Positions 1 to 6,991 of a stretch of DNA of 9,757 nt are shown in pieces; the first letter of the stretch is position 1, and every line of letters starts with the position of its first letter. The stretch covers positions 1 through 9,757 of the forward strand of contig CACZPG010000270.1 in the NCBI GenBank assembly GCA_902782965.1, given 5' to 3'. A program made the translations under genes and the position numbers. The DNA is from an uncultured Lachnospiraceae bacterium (lineage in GTDB: Bacteria; Bacillota; Clostridia; Lachnospirales; Lachnospiraceae). Under the pieces are notes generated by a model. It made no database searches. It saw only the letters and a program-made list of their open reading frames with translations, and had not been told where the DNA came from.

Positions 1-8
1 AATTCAGG

Positions 9-503
9 TTATTTAACCACACCGTTTCTATTACAGAAAAGATTGGCAAATACTTTTATTGTAAAAGTATTGCCGGTCTTTTTTGTATCTTTTACAAGAG
101 CAGGAATATCTTCAATGTCATAATATTTTTCTCTCAGCTGATAATATATCTCGTCAAATTCACTTTTCAGATCATATGACAATTTCATCAGGAGTGCTGA
201 CAGATCTTCCATGGTATTAATAGAGAGACTGTCGTCAGAATAGTTCCTATCGCCGGAAATATTATTATTTGTATCTGTGTAAACGAAATTCAGCTCAGTA
301 TCAGCGTTATAATGAAACTTGGATACAGTCCCAAGGTAATGAAAAGTCTGTTTATAATCTTTTTCTGCAATTTTAGTTTTAAAGCCCTTGCTGAGTCCGT
401 TAAGAACCTTAGTTTTTACAGCTTCGTAGTCTATATAATCGCTTATTTCGATTTGTTCTTCTCTGGTGATGCTTTGTTTTCTTAATGAATCTCTTAATGA
501 CAT
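9..503 (-). CDS. Small hypothetical protein (164 aa), downstream of the MATE exporter gene
   Basis: I do not recognise this protein. It is predicted to be soluble: no signal peptide or membrane segment is visible. It is rich in charged and aromatic residues, with a helical-looking middle (about residues 95-130, motif FDEIYYQLREKYYDIEDIP). The start is well supported: ATG at 503-501 has an AAGGAG Shine-Dalgarno (516-511, minus strand) 7 nt upstream. It begins 20 bp after the stop of the MATE gene on the same strand, so the two are probably one transcript. About residues 140-156 are encoded by one arm and loop of a strong inverted repeat (37-84) that reads as a terminator on the other strand. 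The C-terminal tail may therefore be little constrained as protein, or may be a recent extension of the reading frame. Coding status rests on the good ribosome binding site, the uninterrupted 164 codons and the operon position. Confidence 0.75.
   Translation of the reverse strand: MSLRDSLRKQSITREEQIEISDYIDYEAVKTKVLNGLSKGFKTKIAEKDYKQTFHYLGTVSKFHYNADTELNFVYTDTNNNISGDRNYSDDSLSINTMEDLSALLMKLSYDLKSEFDEIYYQLREKYYDIEDIPALVKDTKKTGNTFTIKVFANLFCNRNGVVK
37..84 (+). terminator. Rho-independent terminator, plus direction, inside the 3' end of the minus-strand hypothetical gene
   Basis: Positions 37-58 pair with 62-82 to give about 21 base pairs around a three-base loop (59-61), with one bulged A at 48. 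A T run follows at 79-84. Two of the pairs (43-76 and 44-75) are U-G wobbles when transcribed on the plus strand but become A-C mismatches on the minus strand, so the structure is better formed in plus-strand RNA. It probably terminates a convergent plus-strand gene whose end lies left of the window; this last point is inference. Confidence 0.7.
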
Positions 504-523
504 TTTACTGCTCCTTATATATG

Positions 524-1939
524 TTATTTGGTTCCGGTGGATATTTTCTTAATCCATTTCTTACTTCTAAGTCTGTGATAAGCCCATAAGGTTTTTACAA
601 TCTGATCTGATTTTAGACATACATATATCCAGAAGGGGGATAGATGGAAATAGAAACCTGCAAGTATTCCCAATGGTATTGCTAGTACCCAGAGAAATAT
701 ATTATCTGTGAGCATCAGCATTTTGGTATCACCACCACCTCTGAGTACTCCTTTGGTCATTATACTATTAGTACCCTGAAATACAATGATCAGACAGATT
801 GCATTCATAAGCTGCTTCGCTGTTTCAGCTGTTTCCGGGCTTACATTTCCATAGAATCCGATGATCGGATCACTGAAAATAAATATAAATGTAGCGGAGA
901 GCAGCCCGAGAAACAGTCCAAGCCCGAAGAATCGATAACCCTGGGACATTGTCTTCTGCCTGTCACCTTCGCCAAGAGTGATACCGGTAACTATTGCACC
1001 GGCCTGACTGACACCTGAAATAACGACGGTACTAAGCTGCTGAGTTACGCTTGTTATAGCATTTGCTGCTACAAAGGTTTCTCCAAGGTGTCCAATTACC
1101 ATTGCTACGGAATTAGTACCAAGAGCCAGAATGCCATCGCTGACCAGAACAGGGATACTTATTCGTATATATTCTCTGAGAAGAGAACGGGTATTAAGCA
1201 GCATATCCTTTAATTTAAAGCCAATCTTCTTATCAATCAGCATAAGATAACCGACAATCAATGTGAATTCGACTATTCGTGCAATTAATGTTCCCAGCGC
1301 TGCGCCGGCAACTCCCATTTTCGGTGCTCCCAGTTTACCGAATATAAGGATATAATTCATAGTAAGATTAACAGAAAATGCAACAATAGAAACAATAAGG
1401 GGATATAGAACCTGGCCGACACTTCTGAGAACTATGGTTATTACAAGTGACAGACCAACAAAGAAATAAGTAGGAACTGAGTATCTGAAATAAATAACAC
1501 CGAGGTTTATTATGTTTTCATCATTCGTGTAGGTTCTCATGATGATTCCCGGCATGACAAGTGTGGCAAGGGCAAATAGAAATGCCAGAAGCAGATTGAG
1601 TCGGAGCATCAGACAGACTGTCTGTTTCAACGCTTTTGATGCATCCTTTGCAGAGGTATCATCCTGTGCAGCTTTCTTCATGCCCCAGTATCTGGACACT
1701 AATACGGAAGCTCCCATTCCAAGTCCCATGCATAATATCTGAAAAACACTGATAAATGAATTGGCCAGGGAAGTTGCAGAAAGGGATGCATCTCCGAGAC
1801 TTCCCACCATCATTGTATCAAGCATGTTAACACCGATTGTTATAAGACTCTGCAGTGCAATCGGCAGGGCTAGTACAAATACCTTGATATAGAAATCTAT
1901 AGCTTCATTATGCTTATTATCTTTGTCAATATTCTTCAT
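524..1939 (-). CDS. MATE-family multidrug/metabolite efflux transporter (471 aa)
   Basis: This is an integral membrane antiporter of the multidrug and toxic compound extrusion family, which exports cationic or aromatic compounds using a Na+ or H+ gradient. The length (471 aa) is normal for the family. Two homologous halves of hydrophobic segments are visible, at about residues 19-235 and 255-455, consistent with 12 membrane helices. Family signatures are LPIALQSLITIG followed by NMLDTMMVG near helix 1, GAPKMGVAGAALGT at 204-217 and GVLRGGGDTK at 397-406. The C-terminus is a short basic cytoplasmic tail. The ATG at 1939-1937 is the first start in frame after the promoter; its ribosome binding site is weak (purine-rich AGAAAGAA, no full AGGAG). 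An extended -10 promoter lies about 40 bp upstream. A small hypothetical gene follows after 20 bp. The substrate cannot be read from the sequence, and assignment to the NorM or DinF branch is not attempted. Confidence 0.95.
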   Translation of the reverse strand: MKNIDKDNKHNEAIDFYIKVFVLALPIALQSLITIGVNMLDTMMVGSLGDASLSATSLANSFISVFQILCMGLGMGASVLVSRYWGMKKAAQDDTSAKDASKALKQTVCLMLRLNLLLAFLFALATLVMPGIIMRTYTNDENIINLGVIYFRYSVPTYFFVGLSLVITIVLRSVGQVLYPLIVSIVAFSVNLTMNYILIFGKLGAPKMGVAGAALGTLIARIVEFTLIVGYLMLIDKKIGFKLKDMLLNTRSLLREYIRISIPVLVSDGILALGTNSVAMVIGHLGETFVAANAITSVTQQLSTVVISGVSQAGAIVTGITLGEGDRQKTMSQGYRFFGLGLFLGLLSATFIFIFSDPIIGFYGNVSPETAETAKQLMNAICLIIVFQGTNSIMTKGVLRGGGDTKMLMLTDNIFLWVLAIPLGILAGFYFHLSPFWIYVCLKSDQIVKTLWAYHRLRSKKWIKKISTGTK

Positions 1940-1980
1940 TGCTGATTCTTTCTGAATGTACCAAATTTACCACGCCGACT

Positions 1981-2009
1981 ATTATAACATATTTTGTGGA
2001 AATGAAGAA
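1981..2009 (-). promoter_or_regulatory. Extended -10 promoter for the MATE/hypothetical operon
   Basis: On the minus strand a perfect TATAAT (1986-1981) is preceded by TG plus one base (1989-1987), an extended -10 element. The hexamer at the -35 distance (2009-2004, TTCTTC, 17-bp spacer) is poor, as expected when an extended -10 compensates. Transcription would start near 1974, giving a leader of about 35 nt before the ATG at 1939. Confidence 0.65.
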
Positions 2010-2025
2010 AGTCTATCATTACTGC

Positions 2026-2054
2026 TTGATAATTCATTTGGGATAGATTATGAT
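2026..2054 (+). promoter_or_regulatory. Sigma-70-type promoter for the protease gene
   Basis: TTGATA (2026-2031), a 17-bp spacer and TATGAT (2049-2054) match the housekeeping consensus at 5 of 6 bases in each hexamer with ideal spacing. Transcription would start near 2061, giving an A/U-rich leader of about 100 nt before the ATG at 2161. It is divergent from the MATE promoter; the two -35 regions are about 17 bp apart, so the promoters could influence one another. Confidence 0.7.
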
Positions 2055-2105
2055 TTTCTTAGCTGTGTATTAAATATTATAAGGTAATCTATATTAAACA
2101 ATTAG

Positions 2106-2133
2106 AATAAATACTACATAATAAATACTACAT
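2106..2133 (+). repeat. Perfect 14-bp tandem duplication in the protease leader
   Basis: The unit AATAAATACTACAT occurs at 2106-2119 and again immediately at 2120-2133 without mismatch. It lies in the predicted 5' untranslated region, ending 18 bp before the Shine-Dalgarno-like GAGGGG (2151-2156), and is followed by a run of seven T. It could be a slippage product or a regulator-binding half-site pair; the sequence does not say which. Confidence 0.8.
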
Positions 2134-2160
2134 TTTTTTATGATATAAGTGAGGGGTACT

Positions 2161-5100
2161 ATGAGGAAAAAATCAAGTTTTTTGAGCAGATTATTACTGA
2201 CAGGTATGATTGCTGTAACTGCAGCTCTTTGTAATCCTGTTATTTCCAGAGCAGCTGATCAGTATGGTCAGGATATTGATCTGGATGAGATGACACCGGA
2301 GGAAATAGAGGGCTATGAGCTTACGAAGAAATATCTGGATATGAATAAGACTAATAATGTATCTGTTCCGTTTCCTAAGAAACTCAATGATAAGGACAGT
2401 GAATCAAAGGGACGCGGAACTAATTCCGGACGGGGGTCAGTGATTCCGAGAAAATATGATAGTCGTACTGACAGAAATGATCATAAGAATGTTATCTCTT
2501 CGGTTAAAGATCAGTCAAGTACAGGTTTATGCTGGAGTTTTGCTTCAACTGAAGCTGTGCAGGCATCTTATCTTTCTAAGAATGATGCAGATAGTATTGA
2601 TCTGTCGGAATGGAAAACCGGATATTTTATGTATCATCAGACAGTTGATCCATTAGGAATAACTGCGTCTGACAAGGTTGGAATCAATAGTAGTTTAGGA
2701 TCATATGATTACTATCAGAATGGTGGAAATCCCTGGCTTTCAATGTTCGGTTTTTCCAAGGGAATTGGATTTGTAAATGAAGATAAAGCTGATTTCAGAA
2801 AGCTTATTCCTAAGGTCAGGAAATATGAAAATGCATGTATGAATGATAATATGTGTTATCAGAATGATTATGTTCTTAAGGATACCTATCTTTTCGAAGC
2901 CGGAGATGAATCCCAAAGGAAATCTATTAAGAAGTATATAATGGAACTTGGTGCCGGAACTATAATGTATAGCAGTGGAAACTGGTATGATTATGATAAT
3001 TATGCATATTATAATCCTTATTATAAGAGCTGGTTTTCTGGACATGTAGTTGCTATTGTAGGCTGGGATGATGATTATCCAAAGGAGAATTTTGTAATTC
3101 CACCTGAACATGATGGTGCATGGCTTATTAAGAATTCCTGGGGAACAACCTGGGGTAATGATGGATATTTCTGGATGTCCTATGATGAGGAAAGTTCCTA
3201 TCAGAATCCTGTATGTTTCTTTGAGGTAGAAGCTTCAGGAAATTATGATAATATATATCAGCATGACGGAACTTTGTCTGATGCAGCTCTTGATGATAAT
3301 CATTTATATGAAGCAAATGTATTTACTGCAGAATATGATGAAACCTTGGAAGAAGTATCTTTCTGGACTCTGGAAGATAATGTGGATTATGAAGTTTCGG
3401 TATATGTTAATCCTGATACAAATGATATGATGGCTGGTTCAAATCTGGCAGGTGATACCTCGGGTGTTGTTGCCGGCTCCGGCTATCATAAAATAAGTCT
3501 TGCAAATACTGTTTCACTTCATAAGGGTGATAGATTTGCTGTTGTAATTAAACATTCACATTCTGGGGAACCTACATATTCTCTGATTGACAGCGATATA
3601 AATTATGACTGGCTCACCTGTGACAGTAAGGCCTCTGCCGGACAGTCCTTTATATCAGATGATGCAAATAACTGGACTGATATTTCAGTGGATGGAGAAA
3701 CTAATCTTCGAATCAAGGCTTTTACAGTTATTAGTGATTTGTCCTATGCCGGAGCATTATCCTTTGGCAGTCAGAACTATGAACAGAGTATCATTGAACC
3801 TTCTATTCAGCTGGATGTTAAGCTTGGAAATGAGATAGTAAATGATAAGGCTCCTCTTGATTTTACTGTAGAAGATACAAGCATAATAAATATTGATCGG
3901 CTTGGAAGAGTATATCCAAAGCAGATTGGTAATACGAAGGTTACAGTAAATTACAAAGGAATGTCTGCGGAGACAACCGTAGCTGTTAAGGGCAATGGAG
4001 TTTATTCTGCATTTATCATTAAGGCTGATGATTATGCTACAAATGAGAAACCATTGCAGGTTTATCTGGGACAGAAAATAAATCTGTCTTATAATCTTGC
4101 GCCGGAAAACCTGAATAATAAAGTGAAATATGATATTGAATATCTGAATGGATCGGATTCAGACTCGGATTCAGATTCTTATGATGTAACCGATAATGTT
4201 ATTAAGCTTTATAACAGTGGTAAATATTGTATAAAAGCCTATGTAAAAGATAGTGAGGATGTTTTGTCCGATTACGTGAGCTTCTATGTAAATGTTAGTG
4301 TTAACGGTGTGGATTGTGGAAGTGATTATACCCAGTTGAAGTATCTGGATTATGATGATATGACCGTAAAGGCATTTATGTTCCATGATGAGAATTATGA
4401 AGGTGATTATTACTTCAAATTCAATGAGAATACTGAATTAGAAGACGATTATGATTATCTGTATATTTACGGCTCAGATGAACCTCTTACACTTGAGAAG
4501 GTATTAAGAAAACACAGTGGTGGATATGATAGTTCAATTAATAGAATAGGAAAGTACACGGGTAAGGAACTGGCGGGACAATCTGTTGAAGTTGATTATA
4601 AATATGCTGGATTTGTTCTTCAATCTGATGAACACGAGAATGCGTATGGTTTCATGGTGGATTCGGTTTCAAAATATGTGGAGCTTGATACTACATCTAT
4701 TGATATTAAGGATTTGAATTGTGAGGTAAAACTGGGTGATACTTACAAACTGAATGTAACTAAGAATCCTTCGGATAGCTCTGATGATCCGCTGTTTATG
4801 GACTATGATGAGAATATTATATCTATTGATAAGGATGGCAATATAACTCCTAAAAAGATAGGTAAAACAAAAGCGTATATTCAGGTAAAAGAAAATATTT
4901 CTGATTATAGTACGGAGAATATATTTACTGAATATGATTGTTATGAGCAGGATGGTGTATGGTATATCTTTGATGATGAAGAAGATGAACCGAAGGCATT
5001 GACTAAAGTCTGGGGCAACCGTTATCCTATAACAATTACTGTCACAGGAGATTACTTCCCTGACAGCTTAAGCTTTAAAGCGGGAAGTGATATTGAGGTT

Positions 5101-6927
5101 ATCAGAAATTCTGAAACCAAGCTGGAATTTAATGAGTCAGGCATTGATGATTTCGTTGTCGGGTATTCTTCATTAAATCCTGCGGTTGCTTATATTTCTG
5201 ATGATGGAATTCTTCATGCTGTAGCCAGTGGTAATACTACAGTTACTGCTACAATAGAGTCTGGGGCTAATGTAATAAGGGCATCCCTTAACGTTAGCGT
5301 TAAAGCTCCGGATGTTATGACGGTAGCTGATATGCAGTCTGTTCATGATTATGTATTGGGAATGGATGAAACATATACCTACACTTCTCAGGGAGCGGAG
5401 TGTATGAATATTTTCTTTGATAACAGTTTAGCGTTTAATGGAGATTATCTAGAGACACGAACAAAATTCCGACGCGATGATTATATTACTATCAGGGATG
5501 ATCAAGGATATTACTATGGTTTTAAATACGGCAAAATAATGAGAATGAAAGCCGGAAGTGAAGATAGTCTTCCTGATGAATATCTCATTGGTGATGGAGA
5601 TATACCTGCTTTTACCATTTATTCGGATACTGTAATTATTCATATGGTTTCAAAACTCCCGGATTCATCTGATGATGACGATGATGACGATGATGATTAT
5701 GATGATGACGATTACGATTCGAAGAATAATCTTTCAAATTGTTATGGATTCAGAGTTAAGAGAATAGTAGCAGGAAAGAAGGCTACGGCCTTAAATGCTG
5801 AAAACATGAATCTCAGCTTTGAAAGCTATGATCTTGAAAGCGGTAAGCTTAAAGTGACCAGAGTACCGGCAGATGCAATAGATATTCTTACCTATTCTTC
5901 AGATGATGAAGATATAGCATCTATTAACAATAAGGGTATTGTATATGCAAATTATGAAGGAGAAACCACAGTCTGGACGGAAACTCTTAGTGGTCTTTCG
6001 GTCTCTGCAACAGTTAAAATAAAGGAAACTGAAGTTACCGGAGCGAAGGTTCTTGCTCGTGGTAAGAATGATGAGTATGTTTCTGATATTGAAATGGATA
6101 AGGATTCACATTCTTCCTACAGATTTGTACTTGAACCTTCGGATTCCAGAGTACAGGTGGTTGCTCTGAGTGCTGATTCAGATGTCGTAACAGCATCAGC
6201 ATATAATGAAATGGGAGATTATTGGTTAGATCTTTATGGTGTTGATGCGGGTGAAACTGATGTCAGAATTGTTACAAAGAAGGATATGAATAAAGTTCTC
6301 TGTACAGTTCATATTGTGGTTAAAGGTGATAATAATTCGGAGAATGGAAATGAAGGATCGGATGATGAACCATCTACAGTTCCAACACCCGGACCTGGTG
6401 TTCCGGTACCGGGAGAGCAGACTCCTGTAAATCCTTCTGTACAGGATCCGGTTACCCCTGTTCAGCCAACACCGGCTCAGAGTTCTGATCCGGGCCTGGA
6501 GATTGGCAGTGTTATAACGGATTCAAAGAAGACCGTAAATTATAAGGTTCTTTCCGGTGATACTGTTGCATATAATTCGCCTGTTAAGAAAAATGCAAAA
6601 TCATATACTGTACCGGCGACAGTAAAACTTTCCGGTAAGAATTATAAAGTAACTGAAGTATCGCCAAATGCCTTCAAAGGATGTAAGAATATGACTTCAG
6701 TGACAATTGGAAAGAATGTTATTTCTATTGGAGCTAAAGCTTTCTATGGCTGCAAAAAGCTGAACAGGATTAATATCAAATCAACCTCCCTCAGAAAGGT
6801 TGGAAAGAATGCAATCAGGAATATTAATAAGAAGGCATGCATTAAATGTAATAAGAAAAAGAAGAAGGCATATAAGAAGCTCTTCAGTAAGAAAACAGGA
6901 TTTGTAAAAACCATGAAATTTAAATAA
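2161..6927 (+). CDS. Secreted multidomain papain-like (C1A) cysteine peptidase with lectin-like, Ig-like, CUB-like and LRR_5 modules (1588 aa)
   Basis: The frame opens at GTG 2149, but ATG 2161 is preferred because GAGGGG (2151-2156) precedes it and nothing like a ribosome site precedes 2149. Residues from this ATG: signal peptide 1-31 (basic MRKK, hydrophobic core, cleavage after SRA); short pro-region 32-96, no I29 inhibitor domain seen; C1A catalytic domain about 97-357, with oxyanion Gln118, nucleophile Cys124 (QSSTGLCWSFA), His295 (SGHVVAIVGW) and Asn325 (KNSWGTTWG), so it should be active. A lectin-like domain typical of bacterial C1A enzymes spans about 362-525. Ig-like/BIG2-type modules lie at about 528-611, 841-963, 964-1050, 1216-1290 and 1292-1390, with a less clear beta region at 615-720. 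CUB-like modules lie at about 721-840 and 1055-1205. A Pro/Thr-rich linker (1389-1450) leads to an LRR_5 tail (1459-1588) ending in a strongly basic stretch. There is no LPXTG anchor or terminal membrane helix, so attachment by the tail is inferred. It may be co-transcribed with the epimerase gene 64 bp downstream. Confidence 0.95.
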   Translation: MRKKSSFLSRLLLTGMIAVTAALCNPVISRAADQYGQDIDLDEMTPEEIEGYELTKKYLDMNKTNNVSVPFPKKLNDKDSESKGRGTNSGRGSVIPRKYDSRTDRNDHKNVISSVKDQSSTGLCWSFASTEAVQASYLSKNDADSIDLSEWKTGYFMYHQTVDPLGITASDKVGINSSLGSYDYYQNGGNPWLSMFGFSKGIGFVNEDKADFRKLIPKVRKYENACMNDNMCYQNDYVLKDTYLFEAGDESQRKSIKKYIMELGAGTIMYSSGNWYDYDNYAYYNPYYKSWFSGHVVAIVGWDDDYPKENFVIPPEHDGAWLIKNSWGTTWGNDGYFWMSYDEESSYQNPVCFFEVEASGNYDNIYQHDGTLSDAALDDNHLYEANVFTAEYDETLEEVSFWTLEDNVDYEVSVYVNPDTNDMMAGSNLAGDTSGVVAGSGYHKISLANTVSLHKGDRFAVVIKHSHSGEPTYSLIDSDINYDWLTCDSKASAGQSFISDDANNWTDISVDGETNLRIKAFTVISDLSYAGALSFGSQNYEQSIIEPSIQLDVKLGNEIVNDKAPLDFTVEDTSIINIDRLGRVYPKQIGNTKVTVNYKGMSAETTVAVKGNGVYSAFIIKADDYATNEKPLQVYLGQKINLSYNLAPENLNNKVKYDIEYLNGSDSDSDSDSYDVTDNVIKLYNSGKYCIKAYVKDSEDVLSDYVSFYVNVSVNGVDCGSDYTQLKYLDYDDMTVKAFMFHDENYEGDYYFKFNENTELEDDYDYLYIYGSDEPLTLEKVLRKHSGGYDSSINRIGKYTGKELAGQSVEVDYKYAGFVLQSDEHENAYGFMVDSVSKYVELDTTSIDIKDLNCEVKLGDTYKLNVTKNPSDSSDDPLFMDYDENIISIDKDGNITPKKIGKTKAYIQVKENISDYSTENIFTEYDCYEQDGVWYIFDDEEDEPKALTKVWGNRYPITITVTGDYFPDSLSFKAGSDIEVIRNSETKLEFNESGIDDFVVGYSSLNPAVAYISDDGILHAVASGNTTVTATIESGANVIRASLNVSVKAPDVMTVADMQSVHDYVLGMDETYTYTSQGAECMNIFFDNSLAFNGDYLETRTKFRRDDYITIRDDQGYYYGFKYGKIMRMKAGSEDSLPDEYLIGDGDIPAFTIYSDTVIIHMVSKLPDSSDDDDDDDDDYDDDDYDSKNNLSNCYGFRVKRIVAGKKATALNAENMNLSFESYDLESGKLKVTRVPADAIDILTYSSDDEDIASINNKGIVYANYEGETTVWTETLSGLSVSATVKIKETEVTGAKVLARGKNDEYVSDIEMDKDSHSSYRFVLEPSDSRVQVVALSADSDVVTASAYNEMGDYWLDLYGVDAGETDVRIVTKKDMNKVLCTVHIVVKGDNNSENGNEGSDDEPSTVPTPGPGVPVPGEQTPVNPSVQDPVTPVQPTPAQSSDPGLEIGSVITDSKKTVNYKVLSGDTVAYNSPVKKNAKSYTVPATVKLSGKNYKVTEVSPNAFKGCKNMTSVTIGKNVISIGAKAFYGCKKLNRINIKSTSLRKVGKNAIRNINKKACIKCNKKKKKAYKKLFSKKTGFVKTMKFK
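4153..4179 (+). repeat. Ser-Asp coding repeat in the protease gene
   Basis: A 12-bp unit is duplicated with one mismatch: TCGGATTCAGAC at 4153-4164 and TCGGATTCAGAT at 4165-4176. It encodes SDSDSDSDS (residues 665-673), a flexible acidic loop inside the weakly defined beta region before the first CUB-like module. SD repeats are familiar as flexible stalks in surface proteins of Gram-positive bacteria. Confidence 0.85.
4321..4680 (+). other. First probable CUB-like module of the protease (residues 721-840)
   Basis: The order of motifs resembles a CUB beta-sandwich: YYFKFNENTELEDDYDYLYIYG (residues about 749-771) corresponds to the F..F.LE..YD.L.IYDG stretch, KYTGKELAGQSVEV (798-811) to the 'G.Y.G..LAG' stretch, and FVLQSD....NAYGFMV (818-833) to the closing F.SD....GF strands. 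A loop of about 20 residues (DEPLTLEKVLRKHSGGYDSS) is inserted between the second and third elements. This is pattern recognition by eye; a structure prediction would settle it. Confidence 0.55.
5323..5775 (+). other. Second probable CUB-like module of the protease (residues about 1055-1205)
   Basis: The module opens with VHDYVLGMDETYTYTSQGAE, then FFDNSLAFNGDYLETR, DDYITIRDDQG (1106-1116), a hydrophobic strand AFTIYSDTVIIHMVSK (1150-1165) and the closing CYGFRVKRI (1194-1202). The order matches the first CUB-like module, but the loop before the final YGF strand is replaced by a long poly-aspartate insert (1171-1186). The assignment is by eye and less certain than for the catalytic domain. 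Confidence 0.55.
5671..5718 (+). repeat. Poly-aspartate coding repeat in the protease gene
   Basis: Units of GATGATGAC repeat twice, followed by GATGATGAT, TAT, another GATGATGAC, GATTAC and GAT. The encoded stretch is nine Asp, Tyr, four Asp, Tyr, Asp (residues 1171-1186). It sits in the loop before the last strand of the second CUB-like module. Short GAY repeats of this kind are prone to slippage, so the tract length may vary between strains. Confidence 0.9.
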
Positions 6928-6991
6928 TTAAATAAATTATTAATGATGAATGAAGTGGATTTATACAAAGACAGATATAAAGGGTGAAATC

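Noticed and set aside
1611..1623. Short palindrome AGACAG-A-CTGTCT as an operator
   Set aside because: It is in the middle of the MATE coding sequence with a one-base loop and no repeated partner; probably chance.
2149..2160. GTG start four codons upstream of the chosen protease start
   Set aside because: No Shine-Dalgarno sequence precedes it (an in-frame TAA is directly upstream), while GAGGGG lies just before ATG 2161, and the signal peptide is normal from that ATG.
2161..2260. Possible lipoprotein signal around the Cys at residue 24 of the protease
   Set aside because: The residue before Cys is Leu, which does not fit a lipobox; a normal cleavage site (SRA) lies downstream.
2740..3111. 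Minus-strand open frame of 123 codons opposite the protease catalytic domain
   Set aside because: Its Ile-rich composition mirrors the Asp/Tyr/Asn codons of the real gene; it is a shadow.
6923..6941. A/T-only inverted repeat after the protease stop as a terminator
   Set aside because: The stem is seven A-T pairs with no GC content and no following T run, so it is too weak to call.
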